38,449 nucleotides of DNA from positions 1-38,449 of the forward strand of contig SKJY01000055.1 of assembly GCA_007121775.1 (NCBI GenBank). Direction: 5' to 3'. Below, piece by piece: positions 25,715 to 34,433 of the stretch. Under the pieces are notes generated by a model. It had not been told where the DNA came from, ran no database searches, and saw only the letters and a program-made list of their open reading frames with translations. Position numbers and translations under genes: made by a program. The stretch is from Gemmatimonadota bacterium. Lineage in GTDB: Bacteria; Gemmatimonadota; Gemmatimonadetes; Longimicrobiales; Gaopeijiaceae. Position 1 is the first letter of the stretch. Each line of letters begins with the position of its first letter.

Positions 25715-26637
25715 CCGCCTACTCCCTCCAAAAGAAGCGAAAGATTGGCGGAAGGGGCCGAGTGGGTGAGAGCCCCCACCGAGATGAGGTCCACTCCCAC
25801 CCGTGCCACGCTGGGAACCCGCTCCAGCGACATGTCACCGGAAGCCTCCAGGAGCGGACGGGGATCCTTCCACCCCTCCACCAACTCCACCACCTGTCGC
25901 ATCTCCGCATCGGACATATTGTCCAGGAGGAGCCGGGGAACCCCCAATCCCTCCAGCGCCTCCACCTGAGACGGCCGCGCCACCTCCACCTCCACGGGGA
26001 GCCCGGCCCGGTTCTCCCGCTGCACCGCCTCCACCGCACGCCGCACACCTCCGGCTGCGGCGATGTGATTCTCCTTGATGAGCACCATGTCGAAAAGACC
26101 GGAGCGGTGACTCTTTCCTCCACCAGCTCGGACCGCCGCCTTCTCCAGGAACCGGAGACCCGGAGTGGTCTTGCGGGTGTCGGTGATTGCGGCGCCGGTC
26201 CCGGCGACGGCGTCCACGAAGCGCCGGGTCAGGGTCGCGACCCCGGAGAGACGACCAAGGAAGTTCAGGAGCACCCGCTCGGCCGTCAGGATCTGCCGCG
26301 CGGGCCCCTCGAGGATGACCAACTCGGTCCCCGCCTCGACCCGGGTCCCATCGGGAATGAGGAGTCGAAGGGTGGTGCCCGGCGCCGCTTGGCGAAGCAC
26401 CTCGAATACCACCTCCCCCCCCGCCGTCACCAGCGGCTGGCGGGCGATGATGCGGGCGCGGGTCCGAAGTCCCGGGGGCACGGTCCAGAGGGTCGTCCAG
26501 TCCCCATCCCCCACATCCTCCGCCAACGCCTGTCCCACCACCCGGACCAGCGACTCCTGATCCAGCGACTCAGCCCCACTCCCAGACGGCGACGCGCCGC
26601 CCAGGCCGGCTCCCCTCCCGGCTTCACTCCGACTCAT
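25711..26637 (-). CDS. nadC: Nicotinate-nucleotide diphosphorylase (carboxylating)
   Basis: NadC makes nicotinate mononucleotide from quinolinate and PRPP in de novo NAD synthesis. From the ATG at 26637 the product has 308 residues, slightly long because of a glycine/serine-rich start (about 1-24). Core motifs are ALAEDVGDGDWTTLW, ERVLLNFLGRLSGVATLT, DTRKTTPGLRFLEKAAVRAGGG (substrate Arg/Lys/His), SHRSGLFDMVLIKENHI, VEVEVARPSQVEAL and LLLDNMSD. It overlaps the end of bshA by 14 nt and the birA start by 4 nt. nadA and nadB are not nearby. A longer open frame upstream only re-reads bshA. Confidence 0.95.
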   Translation of the reverse strand: MSRSEAGRGAGLGGASPSGSGAESLDQESLVRVVGQALAEDVGDGDWTTLWTVPPGLRTRARIIARQPLVTAGGEVVFEVLRQAAPGTTLRLLIPDGTRVEAGTELVILEGPARQILTAERVLLNFLGRLSGVATLTRRFVDAVAGTGAAITDTRKTTPGLRFLEKAAVRAGGGKSHRSGLFDMVLIKENHIAAAGGVRRAVEAVQRENRAGLPVEVEVARPSQVEALEGLGVPRLLLDNMSDAEMRQVVELVEGWKDPRPLLEASGDMSLERVPSVARVGVDLISVGALTHSAPSANLSLLLEGVGG

Positions 26638-27781
26638 GGGTCTTGCTCCCTCCCCCTCCGGCCAGAACCGTTTCGTAGAAGGACTCATACACCGGCACGA
26701 TCCGCGCAGCCGAGAACTCCTCCCTGGCCACCCGCTGCCCCGCCTCGCTGAAGCGGCTCCAGAGCCCGTCGTCGCCCAGAAGGCGACAGGCTGAAGCCGC
26801 CATCCCCTCGGTGTCGTCCAGATCGTGGAGGAACCCCGTCTCACCATCCACCACCACCTCGGGCACCCCCCCCACCCTGGTGGCCACCACCGGCGTCCCG
26901 CACGCCATGGCCTCCAGCGCCGCCAGCCCGAACGATTCGGACTCGGAGGGAAGAAGGAAGAGGTCCGCGCAGGCCAGGAGCTCCTCCACCGGCGTGTGCT
27001 TCCCCAGGAAGAGGACGTCGTCGGCCACCCCCAGGGCGTCGGCCAGCGCCTGTGCCCGGGGGCGGTCGGGTCCGTCGCCCACCATGACCAGTCGAGCCTC
27101 CCCCTCGCTTCGGACTCCGGCGAAGACCCGGATCACCTCTTCCACCCGCTTCACCGGACGGAAGTTGGAGATGTGCATGAGGATCTTCTCGCCGCCAGGC
27201 GCCAGAGTGGCCCGGTGACACGGCTTCCGGTCCCTCCGGTACCGCTGGGTGTCGATGAAGTTGGGGATCACCTGGATGCGCCCGCCATTCACCCCGAAGC
27301 TCGCCTCCGTCTCGTCCCGGAGGAAACGGGAAACTGCCGTGATCCCGTCGGACTTCTGGATGGAGAAGCGAGTGATGGAGTGCAGAGACGGATGCTTGCC
27401 GGTGAGGGTGATGTCGGTGCCGTGCAGGGTGGTCACCACCTTGGGGGCGCGGCCTGGGAGGAGCATCTCCCGGGCCATCCACGCCGAGGTGGCGTGGGGG
27501 ATGGCGTAATGGACGTGGACCAGATCCAGCTCGTGATGGACCGCCACATCGTGGATCGCCGCCGCCAAAGCCACCGAATAGGGCGGATGCTCGAAGAGGG
27601 GATAGGGGTCCATCTCTACCTCATGGAAGTAGACCCGCTCCCGGAAACGGTCCAGGCGAAAGGGCTGGGCGTAGGAGACGAAGTGGACCTCGTGGCCCCG
27701 CTCGGCCAACTCGAGCCCCAACTCCGTGGCCACGACCCCGGACCCGCCGTAGGTCGGATAGCATGTGATCCCGATTTTCAC
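26624..27781 (-). CDS. bshA: N-acetyl-alpha-D-glucosaminyl L-malate synthase (BshA-type glycosyltransferase)
   Basis: BshA joins UDP-GlcNAc to L-malate, the first step of bacillithiol synthesis. From the GTG at 27781 the product has 385 residues, the family length, and starts VKIGITCYPTYGGSGVVATELG. LVHVHYAIPHATSAWMAREM, VVTTLHGTDITLTGKHPS and FIDTQRY are typical BshA segments rather than general GT4 ones, followed by the GT4 nucleotide-sugar motif ESESFGLAALEAMACGTPVV. It overlaps the miaA stop as GTGA. bshB and bshC are not in the window, so bacillithiol production is inferred. A longer open frame upstream re-reads miaA in another frame and is not coding. Confidence 0.9.
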   Translation of the reverse strand: MKIGITCYPTYGGSGVVATELGLELAERGHEVHFVSYAQPFRLDRFRERVYFHEVEMDPYPLFEHPPYSVALAAAIHDVAVHHELDLVHVHYAIPHATSAWMAREMLLPGRAPKVVTTLHGTDITLTGKHPSLHSITRFSIQKSDGITAVSRFLRDETEASFGVNGGRIQVIPNFIDTQRYRRDRKPCHRATLAPGGEKILMHISNFRPVKRVEEVIRVFAGVRSEGEARLVMVGDGPDRPRAQALADALGVADDVLFLGKHTPVEELLACADLFLLPSESESFGLAALEAMACGTPVVATRVGGVPEVVVDGETGFLHDLDDTEGMAASACRLLGDDGLWSRFSEAGQRVAREEFSAARIVPVYESFYETVLAGGGGSKTHESE

Positions 27782-28749
27782 TCGACCTTCTCCTCTGATG
27801 GGAGTGGAAGCCCCTGCTCTCTGGCCCACCGGGCAACCTCTTCCAGCTGCCTGCCCAGAGGAAGGGTCGCGTCGAGGCGGAGCACCCCCGTGTCCGGGAG
27901 CTGGTGCCGGAACCAGGTGCGCTGGCGCCGGGCGTACCGGCGAGTAGCCCGTTGCACCGCCTCCACCGCCTCCTCGAGCTCCATCCGCCCGGCCAGGACG
28001 GCGGCGGCCTCCCTGTACCCGGTCCCGGTCATCCCAGGATCCTCCGGGCGAGCCCCACCCTCCAGAAGCCGCCGGACCTCGTCCAGGAGCCCCCGTTCGA
28101 ACATCCTCCTGGCCCGATGGTCGATGCGCCGATCCAGCTCTTCGGGCACCACCTCCAGCACTACTACAGCCACCGGGACCGCCGGCCAGGCCGGTGGTGC
28201 GTTCCGGTGCCACCAGGAGAGGGGATGCCCTGTCAGGATCGCCACCTCCAGGGTCCGGATCAACCGCTGCCTGCCTCCATCCGCCGCCACTGCCGCCCGC
28301 TCCGGATCGAGACACTCGGTCCACCGGACCAATTCTTCCCGGGACAATCCGCCGAGCCAGCTCTCCAGTTCCCCCCGCCTCACAGGATCCCGGGGCGGTT
28401 CCCGGAAGATCGGCTCCTGAAGCGCCTTCAGGTAGAATCCTGTCCCGCCCACCAGAAGGGGAAGCTGCCCCCGAGCCCGGATCTCCCGGATCCACCGCCG
28501 GGCCAGACGGGCCCACCGCGCCGCCGAGAAGCGGTCCGCCGGCTCCACCAGATCCAGCCCAAGATGGGGGACGCCCCCTCGGCTCTCCGGATCCACCTTG
28601 TCAGTGCCGATATCCATCCCCCGGTAGACCTGGCGGGAGTCCATGGAGATGATCTCGCCACCCAATCGGCGGGCCAGGGGCACGGAGAGGGCCGTCTTTC
28701 CCGATCCGGTGGGCCCGGTGATGGCCAGGGCCTGGGGCTGGCCGATCAT
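27778..28749 (-). CDS. miaA: tRNA dimethylallyltransferase
   Basis: MiaA transfers a dimethylallyl group to A37 of tRNAs that read UNN codons, using the product of the MEP pathway. The 323-residue protein has the P-loop GPTGSGKTALSVPLARRLG, the conserved ISMDSRQVYRGMDIGTDK, HLGLDLVEP, and PLLVGGTGFYLKAL. The ATG overlaps the mutL stop as ATGA; mutL-miaA adjacency is widespread in bacteria. Confidence 0.97.
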   Translation of the reverse strand: MIGQPQALAITGPTGSGKTALSVPLARRLGGEIISMDSRQVYRGMDIGTDKVDPESRGGVPHLGLDLVEPADRFSAARWARLARRWIREIRARGQLPLLVGGTGFYLKALQEPIFREPPRDPVRRGELESWLGGLSREELVRWTECLDPERAAVAADGGRQRLIRTLEVAILTGHPLSWWHRNAPPAWPAVPVAVVVLEVVPEELDRRIDHRARRMFERGLLDEVRRLLEGGARPEDPGMTGTGYREAAAVLAGRMELEEAVEAVQRATRRYARRQRTWFRHQLPDTGVLRLDATLPLGRQLEEVARWAREQGLPLPSEEKVE

Positions 28750-30707
28750 CGCCCGAACTTCCGCTCCAGCTCCGTGCGCGTCAGGCGGACGGTAGTGGGG
28801 CGTCCGTGCACGTCGTGAAAGGGAAGCTCAGTGGCGAAGAGTTGATCGAAGAGTTCCTGCATCTCCCGCAACTCCAGGGGCTGACCCGCCTTGATGGCGG
28901 CCTTGCAGGCGTAGCTCATGGCCACCCGCTCATGCTGGTTCCGGGCCGAACGAACCAGGGGCGAGCCGTGGGTGAGTTCGTCCACCATCTCCCTGAAGCA
29001 CCCCTCGGCGTCGAAGTGGGGGTGGGGGTTGGGAACGGCGTGGACGATGACCGTATCTCCCCCGAAGCCCTCTACCTCGAAGCCGGCCCGGTTCAGGAGA
29101 CCGGCCAGGTCCATCACCAAGTCGTGCTCGGCCCGGGTGAGGCGGACGGTGAAGGGGAAGAGCAGCCGCTGGCTCTCGCCTCCCTCGCCCTGGAATCGCG
29201 CCATGATCTGCTCGAAGAGAACCCGCTCGTGGGCAGCGTGCTGATCGATGAGGAGGATCCCGTCTCGCACCTCCGCCATGATCCAGGCCCGATGGATCTG
29301 CCAGAGCCGGGGGCGGGCCAGGGATGGGAGGGTGTCCATGTCGTCCCGCCCCTGACCTGCGTCCTCGTATGCCGGATCTGGATTGCCGGTCGTGCCCGGG
29401 CCTGTCGCTTCCCTTCCTCCATCGGCCGGAAGGAAGAGTCCCATCTGGGAATCCTCCACCGCCTCCCCCGCCGGACGCCGGGGGCCCCCGGTCCCCACGG
29501 AGCGTCCCGGTCGTTCCCGAACCACTCTTCCTGCCCCGGCCGCCCCCCCCTCCACGCCAGCCTTCTGCTCCGGGCGGTCAGTAGGCGCTGCCCGGTGTCC
29601 CTCCGCCGCCGCGATGGCGGGGAGGTCTCCCGGGGCGTCTCCGCCCGTCCCGGGGGCACCCCCGCTCTTCCCGGTGGTGCCGGTGGCCCGTCCCCCGTCC
29701 AGCCGCGCAGCGCTATCCTCGCCCTCCAGCGCTCGCCTGACCGACTCTTCCACCAGTGCCTCGATCCCGCTCCGGTCCCGGAAGCGGACTTCTGCCTTGG
29801 TGGGGTGGACATTCACATCCACCTCTCCGGGAGGGACCTCCAGGAAGAGAACGGTCCACGGCCTGTGGCCCGGCGGGATGGTGGTGCGATACCCCCGGTC
29901 CACGGCCCTCAGAATCCCTGCCTCCCGAAAGGGGCGACCGGCCACGAAGAGCGCCGTTCGCCGAAATCCGGGTCGCACCGTGTCGGGGCGCTGGATCAGC
30001 CCCCAGACCCGGCGCCCCCCGGATTCGCCCTCAACCTCCAGGAGCGTTTCCCGCACCTCCGCTCCCCACAACTCACCCACCCGCTGAAGAAGGGTGACCC
30101 CACCACGAAGATCCAGGAGGGACTTACCTCCGGACTCCAGGGAGAGCCGGACCTCCGGATGGGCCAGGCATAGGGGGCTCAGGAGTTCGGACACGGCCCG
30201 GGTTTCAACCGCCGGCGTTCTCAGGAACCGGGCGCGGGCCGGGGCATTGAAGAAGAGCGACTCTACGGTCACCGTGGTCCCAGGTGTGCGCGGAAGATCC
30301 TCCACCCCTGTGATGGTCCCCCCCTTCACCCGGACTCTGGTTCCGACGCCTTCAGATCCGTGGCGGGTCTCAACGGCGAGGCGGGAGACGGAGGCGATGG
30401 AGGGGAGCGCCTCACCTCGGAACCCGAAGGTGGGAACCCCGCGCAGATCGTCGGCGGAGGCGATCTTGGAGGTGGCGTGGCGATCCAGCGCCAGGAGGGC
30501 GTCTTCCCGGATCATCCCGTCCCCGTCGTCTGCCACCCGGATCATCCGCTTCCCCCCGGACTCCAGGGAGATTTCCACCCGGGTCGCGCCGGCATCCAGG
30601 GCGTTCTCCACCAACTCCTTCACCACCGAAGCCGGACGCTCCACCACCTCGCCGGCGGCGATCTGGTTGGCGACGGAATCAGGGAGGATGCGGATGGTGC
30701 GGCGCAT
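28746..30707 (-). CDS. mutL: DNA mismatch repair protein MutL
   Basis: MutL couples mismatch recognition by MutS to strand incision. The N-terminal GHKL ATPase shows the classic motifs (IAAGEVVERPASVVKELVENALDAG; DDGDGM; ATSKI; TFGFRGEAL). A Gly/Ala/Pro-rich linker (about 335-465) precedes the C-terminal dimerisation domain. DQHAAHERVLFE at 488-499 is the endonuclease metal motif DQHA(X)2E(X)4E, so this MutL should nick DNA itself. ACKAAIKAG (601) matches a further ligand segment. In the last metal segment, normally CPHGRP, the sequence is DVHGRP (632-637), with Asp in place of Cys. The ATG at 30707 is 9 nt after tatD. Confidence 0.97.
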   Translation of the reverse strand: MRRTIRILPDSVANQIAAGEVVERPASVVKELVENALDAGATRVEISLESGGKRMIRVADDGDGMIREDALLALDRHATSKIASADDLRGVPTFGFRGEALPSIASVSRLAVETRHGSEGVGTRVRVKGGTITGVEDLPRTPGTTVTVESLFFNAPARARFLRTPAVETRAVSELLSPLCLAHPEVRLSLESGGKSLLDLRGGVTLLQRVGELWGAEVRETLLEVEGESGGRRVWGLIQRPDTVRPGFRRTALFVAGRPFREAGILRAVDRGYRTTIPPGHRPWTVLFLEVPPGEVDVNVHPTKAEVRFRDRSGIEALVEESVRRALEGEDSAARLDGGRATGTTGKSGGAPGTGGDAPGDLPAIAAAEGHRAAPTDRPEQKAGVEGGAAGAGRVVRERPGRSVGTGGPRRPAGEAVEDSQMGLFLPADGGREATGPGTTGNPDPAYEDAGQGRDDMDTLPSLARPRLWQIHRAWIMAEVRDGILLIDQHAAHERVLFEQIMARFQGEGGESQRLLFPFTVRLTRAEHDLVMDLAGLLNRAGFEVEGFGGDTVIVHAVPNPHPHFDAEGCFREMVDELTHGSPLVRSARNQHERVAMSYACKAAIKAGQPLELREMQELFDQLFATELPFHDVHGRPTTVRLTRTELERKFGR

Positions 30708-30716
30708 GACTTGGCC

Positions 30717-31505
30717 TCAGAACCCGGGCTGCTGGAAGAAGGCCCGGGCGTTGGCCGTAGTGGCCTGGGCCACTGCCTCCGGAGACTCGGCACGAAGCTC
30801 GGACACCCGGTCCCGGATCCGGGGCACGAAAGCAGGCTCGTTCCGCTTCCCCCGATGGGGGATGGGGGCCATGTAGGGCCCGTCGGTTTCCAACATGTAC
30901 CGGTCGGGAAGCACCTGACGGACTGCCTCTGCCCCCTCAAAGCTCCGGAAGGTCACCAGTCCGGTGAACGAGACCATCCACCCGGCCTCCATGGCCGTCT
31001 CCAGCAGAGTCAGATCCCCTGGGAAGCAGTGAAGGACTCCCCGCACGCCGCCCTCGCCCGCTTCTCGAACCATGGGAATCATCTCCGACTCGGCCTCCCG
31101 ACAATGGACCACCAGTGGAAGCCCCGTCTCTGCCGCCACCTCCATCTGCAAATGGAAAACCGACCTCTGGGCCTCGGGCGAGGCGAAGTCGTAGTGGAAG
31201 TCTAGGCCACACTCGCCCACGGCCACGGGACGGGGTTCACGGGACAGTTCGTCCAGAAGGCGGCTCCGGAGACCCCGGGTGACCGCTCCGGCGTGGTGCG
31301 GGTGAACTCCGGCGGTCCGGAAGAGACGCGTGGACGAGGCTCCGGTCTGATCCAACACCAGGTCCGCAAGCCTCCGGGCGTCGTCCAGGGTAGAGGCGAT
31401 GGCGACAACGCCCCCGACCCCTTCCGCGGCGGCCCGTTCAAGGACACCGGGGAGGTCGGAGGCGTAGCGCTCATGACTGAGATGACAGTGGGTATCGACG
31501 AGCAT
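30717..31505 (-). CDS. tatD: TatD-family metal-dependent hydrolase
   Basis: TatD proteins are TIM-barrel metal hydrolases with 3'-5' DNase activity. From the ATG at 31505 the product is 262 aa, normal for the family, starting MLVDTHCHLS with the first metal His pair. GVHPH, VGECGLDFHYDF, LPLVVHCREAESE, GVLHCFPGD and LLETDGPYM supply the other conserved residues. An in-frame start 20 codons earlier adds a non-conserved leader. It lies between secF and mutL. Confidence 0.94.
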   Translation of the reverse strand: MLVDTHCHLSHERYASDLPGVLERAAAEGVGGVVAIASTLDDARRLADLVLDQTGASSTRLFRTAGVHPHHAGAVTRGLRSRLLDELSREPRPVAVGECGLDFHYDFASPEAQRSVFHLQMEVAAETGLPLVVHCREAESEMIPMVREAGEGGVRGVLHCFPGDLTLLETAMEAGWMVSFTGLVTFRSFEGAEAVRQVLPDRYMLETDGPYMAPIPHRGKRNEPAFVPRIRDRVSELRAESPEAVAQATTANARAFFQQPGF

Positions 31506-31532
31506 GGAGCTCAGGGGGGGCTGTTCACTGGT

Positions 31533-31571
31533 CCGGGGGTGGCTCCGCCCCCGGGCGGAGCCCACCCCCGG
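31533..31571 (-). terminator. Strong GC hairpin between secF and tatD
   Basis: CCGGGGGTGG and CCACCCCCGG, with CTCCGC/GCGGAG inside them, form a long near-perfect stem in the 93-nt secF-tatD gap. No T-run follows on the minus strand, so it may slow or partly stop transcription or protect secDF mRNA. Confidence 0.45.
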
Positions 31572-31598
31572 TCACATCGGTCCCTCAGGTCCCGGCCG

Positions 31599-32582
31599 TC
31601 AGACCGGGATGGCCTCCTTCTTCTTCTTCCGGGAACGCTGCCGCTTCTTCCGTTCCGCCTCCTCCTTGGTCCCGAACTTCTTCTGGATCTCAAGGAGTGC
31701 CGGCGATGCCACGAAGATGGAGGAGTAGGTACCGATGATGACCCCGAGGATCAACACGATGGTGAAGTCCCGGATCACCGCCCCGCCCAGGATGAGTAGG
31801 GCCAGAAGTACCGCCAACGTCGTCCCCGAGGTGAGAACGGTCCGAGGGAGCACCTCATTGATGGAGCGGTTGATGAGCTTCACCGGATCTTCACGGCGTC
31901 CGCCCTTCTTGTTCAGGTTCTCCCGAATGCGATCGAATACCACGATGGTATCGTTCAGGGAGTACCCGATGATGGTGAGCACCGCCGCCACCGTTGGAAG
32001 TGAGATCTCCACCCGAAAGAGGGCCAGGAATCCCAGGGTGAGGACGATGTCGTGCACGGTGGCGATGATGGAAGCGAGCCCGAACCGGAATTCAAAGCGG
32101 AAGGCCAGATAGATGAGGGTGGCAAAGAACGAGATCAGGATGGCCAGGAGCGCCTGCTGCTGGAGCTCGGCCCCGATGGTGGGCCCCACGAACTCGGTCT
32201 GAAGGACCTCGAATTCGCCGATGGCCGGGCTGGCGGCGATCTGGTCGCGAATCCGGTTCGCCACCACCTCAGCGGCCACCCCCTCCTCCGCCGGGGCCCG
32301 GATGGTGAATTCGTTTTCGGCGCCGAACCGACTCACCGGCGGCGCCTCCGCTCCGCCCAGGGCCTCTCGGAGTTCAGCCTCCGTCACACCCTCCGGAAGC
32401 TCGACCAGGATGCGGGTTCCGCCGGTGAAGTCCACACCGTAGCTCTGCCAGTTCCCGATGAGGATGACATTGGCCACCATGGCCAGGATCCCGATGGAAA
32501 GAACCGTCGCCGAGAAGACGTAGGCCTTCTTCCGCCATTCGAGGAAGGGGTAGCGGGCGTTTCTGAAGATCCAGAATTTCAT
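31599..32582 (-). CDS. secF: Protein translocase subunit SecF
   Basis: SecF works with SecD to pull secreted proteins across the membrane with proton motive force. The 327-residue protein has six predicted membrane helices, the first at about 24-43, then the periplasmic loop with VDFTGGTRILVELPEG. The conserved TVHDIVLTLGFLALFRVEISLPTVAAVLTIIGYSLNDTIVVFDRIREN block (quoted in part by residues near 175-230) is diagnostic. The tail is strongly basic (KKRQRSRKKKKEAIPV). It follows secD by 11 nt. Confidence 0.97.
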   Translation of the reverse strand: MKFWIFRNARYPFLEWRKKAYVFSATVLSIGILAMVANVILIGNWQSYGVDFTGGTRILVELPEGVTEAELREALGGAEAPPVSRFGAENEFTIRAPAEEGVAAEVVANRIRDQIAASPAIGEFEVLQTEFVGPTIGAELQQQALLAILISFFATLIYLAFRFEFRFGLASIIATVHDIVLTLGFLALFRVEISLPTVAAVLTIIGYSLNDTIVVFDRIRENLNKKGGRREDPVKLINRSINEVLPRTVLTSGTTLAVLLALLILGGAVIRDFTIVLILGVIIGTYSSIFVASPALLEIQKKFGTKEEAERKKRQRSRKKKKEAIPV

Positions 32583-32593
32583 ATCCGACGACC

Positions 32594-34282
32594 TCAGATG
32601 CTCAGCGTGTCCTGGGCCTTCTTCCCCCGCAGATACACGAGGTAGAGGGTCCGGGTGACGTAGAGAGCCGTGAAGAAGGAAGCGATGATCCCGATGGAAA
32701 GGGTCACCGCGAAGCCCCGAACCGGCCCGGTGCCGAACTGGAAGAGGATGAGCGCGGTGATGAGAGTGGTGATGTTGGCGTCGACGATGGCCGAGAGTGC
32801 GTGCCCGAACCCTTCATCCACGGCGGTTCGCACGGCTCGACCTTCGGCCAACTCCTCCCGGATCCGTTCGAAGATGAGCACGTTGGCATCCACGGCCATA
32901 CCGATGGAGAGGATAAGGCCGGCGATCCCCGGGAGGGTGAGGGTGGCGTTCAGCGCAGCCAGTCCACCCAGGACCAGGGCCACATAGACGCTGAGCGCCA
33001 GAACCGCCAGCACACCGGTGAACCTGTAGTAGGCGATCATGATGAGAATGATCATGACCAACCCGATGAGGCCGGCCCTCATCCCCTGATCGATGGAGTC
33101 CTGACCCAGGGACGGTCCCACGGTGCGCTCTTCCATGATCCGAAGGGGAGCCGGCAGAGCACCGGCCCGCAGGACCAGCGCCAGATCCCGGGCCTCTTCC
33201 ATATCCTGTTGGCCCAACTCGATCTGACCGCGGGCGCCGATGCGTGAGCGGACCACCGGAGCGCTCACGACCTCGTTATCCAGGAGGATGGCGATGCGGT
33301 CGCCGATGTGCCGACCCGTCACGTCTCCGAAAAGCCGTCCGCCGGCTCGGGAGAGCTGGAACTGGACGATGGCCTGGTTGAACTGCTGGTCCCGGGTAGC
33401 GGTGGCGTCTTCCAGCATCTCACCGGTTATGAACGGGTTCCGCTCGAGGACGTAGAGAGCCCGGTAGAGCCGGCCGCCGATGGCCACCGGCTCCCAGTGA
33501 AACTGGAGGGAGATCTCCCGGGGAAGAACAGCCTGCACCTCAGGAAGCTCCAGGAAGGAGCGGGCCAGGGCGAAGTCCTCATTCAGGAGGAGGAACTCGC
33601 CGTCCCCGTCGCTGGTGAGGAGGAGGGAGGTAAAGGGCCGGAGCGCCATCTCCTCGGCAGCCAGGTCGGCTTCGGCCTCCAGCTCCTGGAGCGCCGCCTC
33701 AGCCTCCTCGTCCACCACCTGCGGATCCTCTTCCTCCGGTTCAGCAGGCTCCTGGTCCGGATCCGTGCGGAAGAGGAGATCCGCCACCTCGTCCGCTTCC
33801 TCCGGCGACACCTCCACGGCACGGCCCAAAGCCCGGAGCGAGTCGGCCCCCAGGGTTGCCACGATGGCCCGATCGATGCGGCTCAGCGCAGCCTCGACCT
33901 GGGAGATGGGCCGGACCAACTTCCACTCCAGCATGGCAGTCTGCCCGACCAGTTCCCGAGCCCGCTCCTCATCGTCCACTCCCGCCAACTCCACGATGAG
34001 TCGGTCCTGGCCCACCTTCTGGACGATTGGCTCCTCGACGCCCAGTTCGTCGATCCGATTCCGGATGATGCGCTCGGACCGGTCGATAGCGTCGGAACGG
34101 GCCTCCAGCGACATGGTCCCGTCCGGATCATCCACCTCCAGGACCAGGTGCATCCCACCCTGGAGGTCGAGGCCCAGCTTCACGATAGAGCCGGTCTGCT
34201 GGTAGTTGGAGTACAGGTACCATCCTGAAAAGCCGATGACGGCCAGGATCAGGATGATCCGTACCCGGATCGAGGAAAACAT
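32594..34282 (-). CDS. secD: Protein translocase subunit SecD
   Basis: SecD is the large subunit of the SecDF export motor. From the ATG at 34282 (MFSSIRVRIILILAVIGFSG) the product has 562 residues, starting just before membrane helix 1. LGLDLQGGMHLVLEVD and IIRNRIDELGVEEPIVQ mark the first periplasmic domain; GRHIGDRIAILLDNEVVSAPVV and GALPAPLRIMEERTVGPSLGQDSI precede the C-terminal five-helix block with GIAGLILSIGMAVDANVLIFERIREEL. A very acidic stretch (about residues 169-219) with repeated E and D is inserted in the periplasmic region. No good Shine-Dalgarno is visible. An earlier in-frame start would add 39 residues of unlikely sequence that overlap the promoter. Confidence 0.95.
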   Translation of the reverse strand: MFSSIRVRIILILAVIGFSGWYLYSNYQQTGSIVKLGLDLQGGMHLVLEVDDPDGTMSLEARSDAIDRSERIIRNRIDELGVEEPIVQKVGQDRLIVELAGVDDEERARELVGQTAMLEWKLVRPISQVEAALSRIDRAIVATLGADSLRALGRAVEVSPEEADEVADLLFRTDPDQEPAEPEEEDPQVVDEEAEAALQELEAEADLAAEEMALRPFTSLLLTSDGDGEFLLLNEDFALARSFLELPEVQAVLPREISLQFHWEPVAIGGRLYRALYVLERNPFITGEMLEDATATRDQQFNQAIVQFQLSRAGGRLFGDVTGRHIGDRIAILLDNEVVSAPVVRSRIGARGQIELGQQDMEEARDLALVLRAGALPAPLRIMEERTVGPSLGQDSIDQGMRAGLIGLVMIILIMIAYYRFTGVLAVLALSVYVALVLGGLAALNATLTLPGIAGLILSIGMAVDANVLIFERIREELAEGRAVRTAVDEGFGHALSAIVDANITTLITALILFQFGTGPVRGFAVTLSIGIIASFFTALYVTRTLYLVYLRGKKAQDTLSI

Positions 34283-34381
34283 AATGGCGTCAGGGGTTGG
34301 AAGGTCGGCGGGCCGGGGGTGTCCCCCCGGGATCCGGCGGGTTCCGGTCGAACTCCGCGTCCGGAGTCTGTTCTCAAGCCA

Positions 34382-34413
34382 CTTATACTCGCAGACCACC
34401 CCGAGGGTGTCAA
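34382..34413 (-). promoter_or_regulatory. Candidate secDF promoter
   Basis: TTGACA (34408-34413) and TATAAG (34382-34387) on the minus strand are both near-consensus, about 100 nt upstream of secD, but 20 nt apart, which is longer than ideal. They lie in the only sizeable gap (151 nt) between the metal transporter and secD. Confidence 0.45.
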
Positions 34414-34433
34414 TCGAACAAAGGGAGGTCGGG

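Noticed and set aside
27782-28516. A 245-codon N-terminal extension of bshA
   Set aside because: It re-reads miaA out of frame. BshA proteins begin at the KIGITCYPTYGGSG motif, and 385 residues is the normal length.
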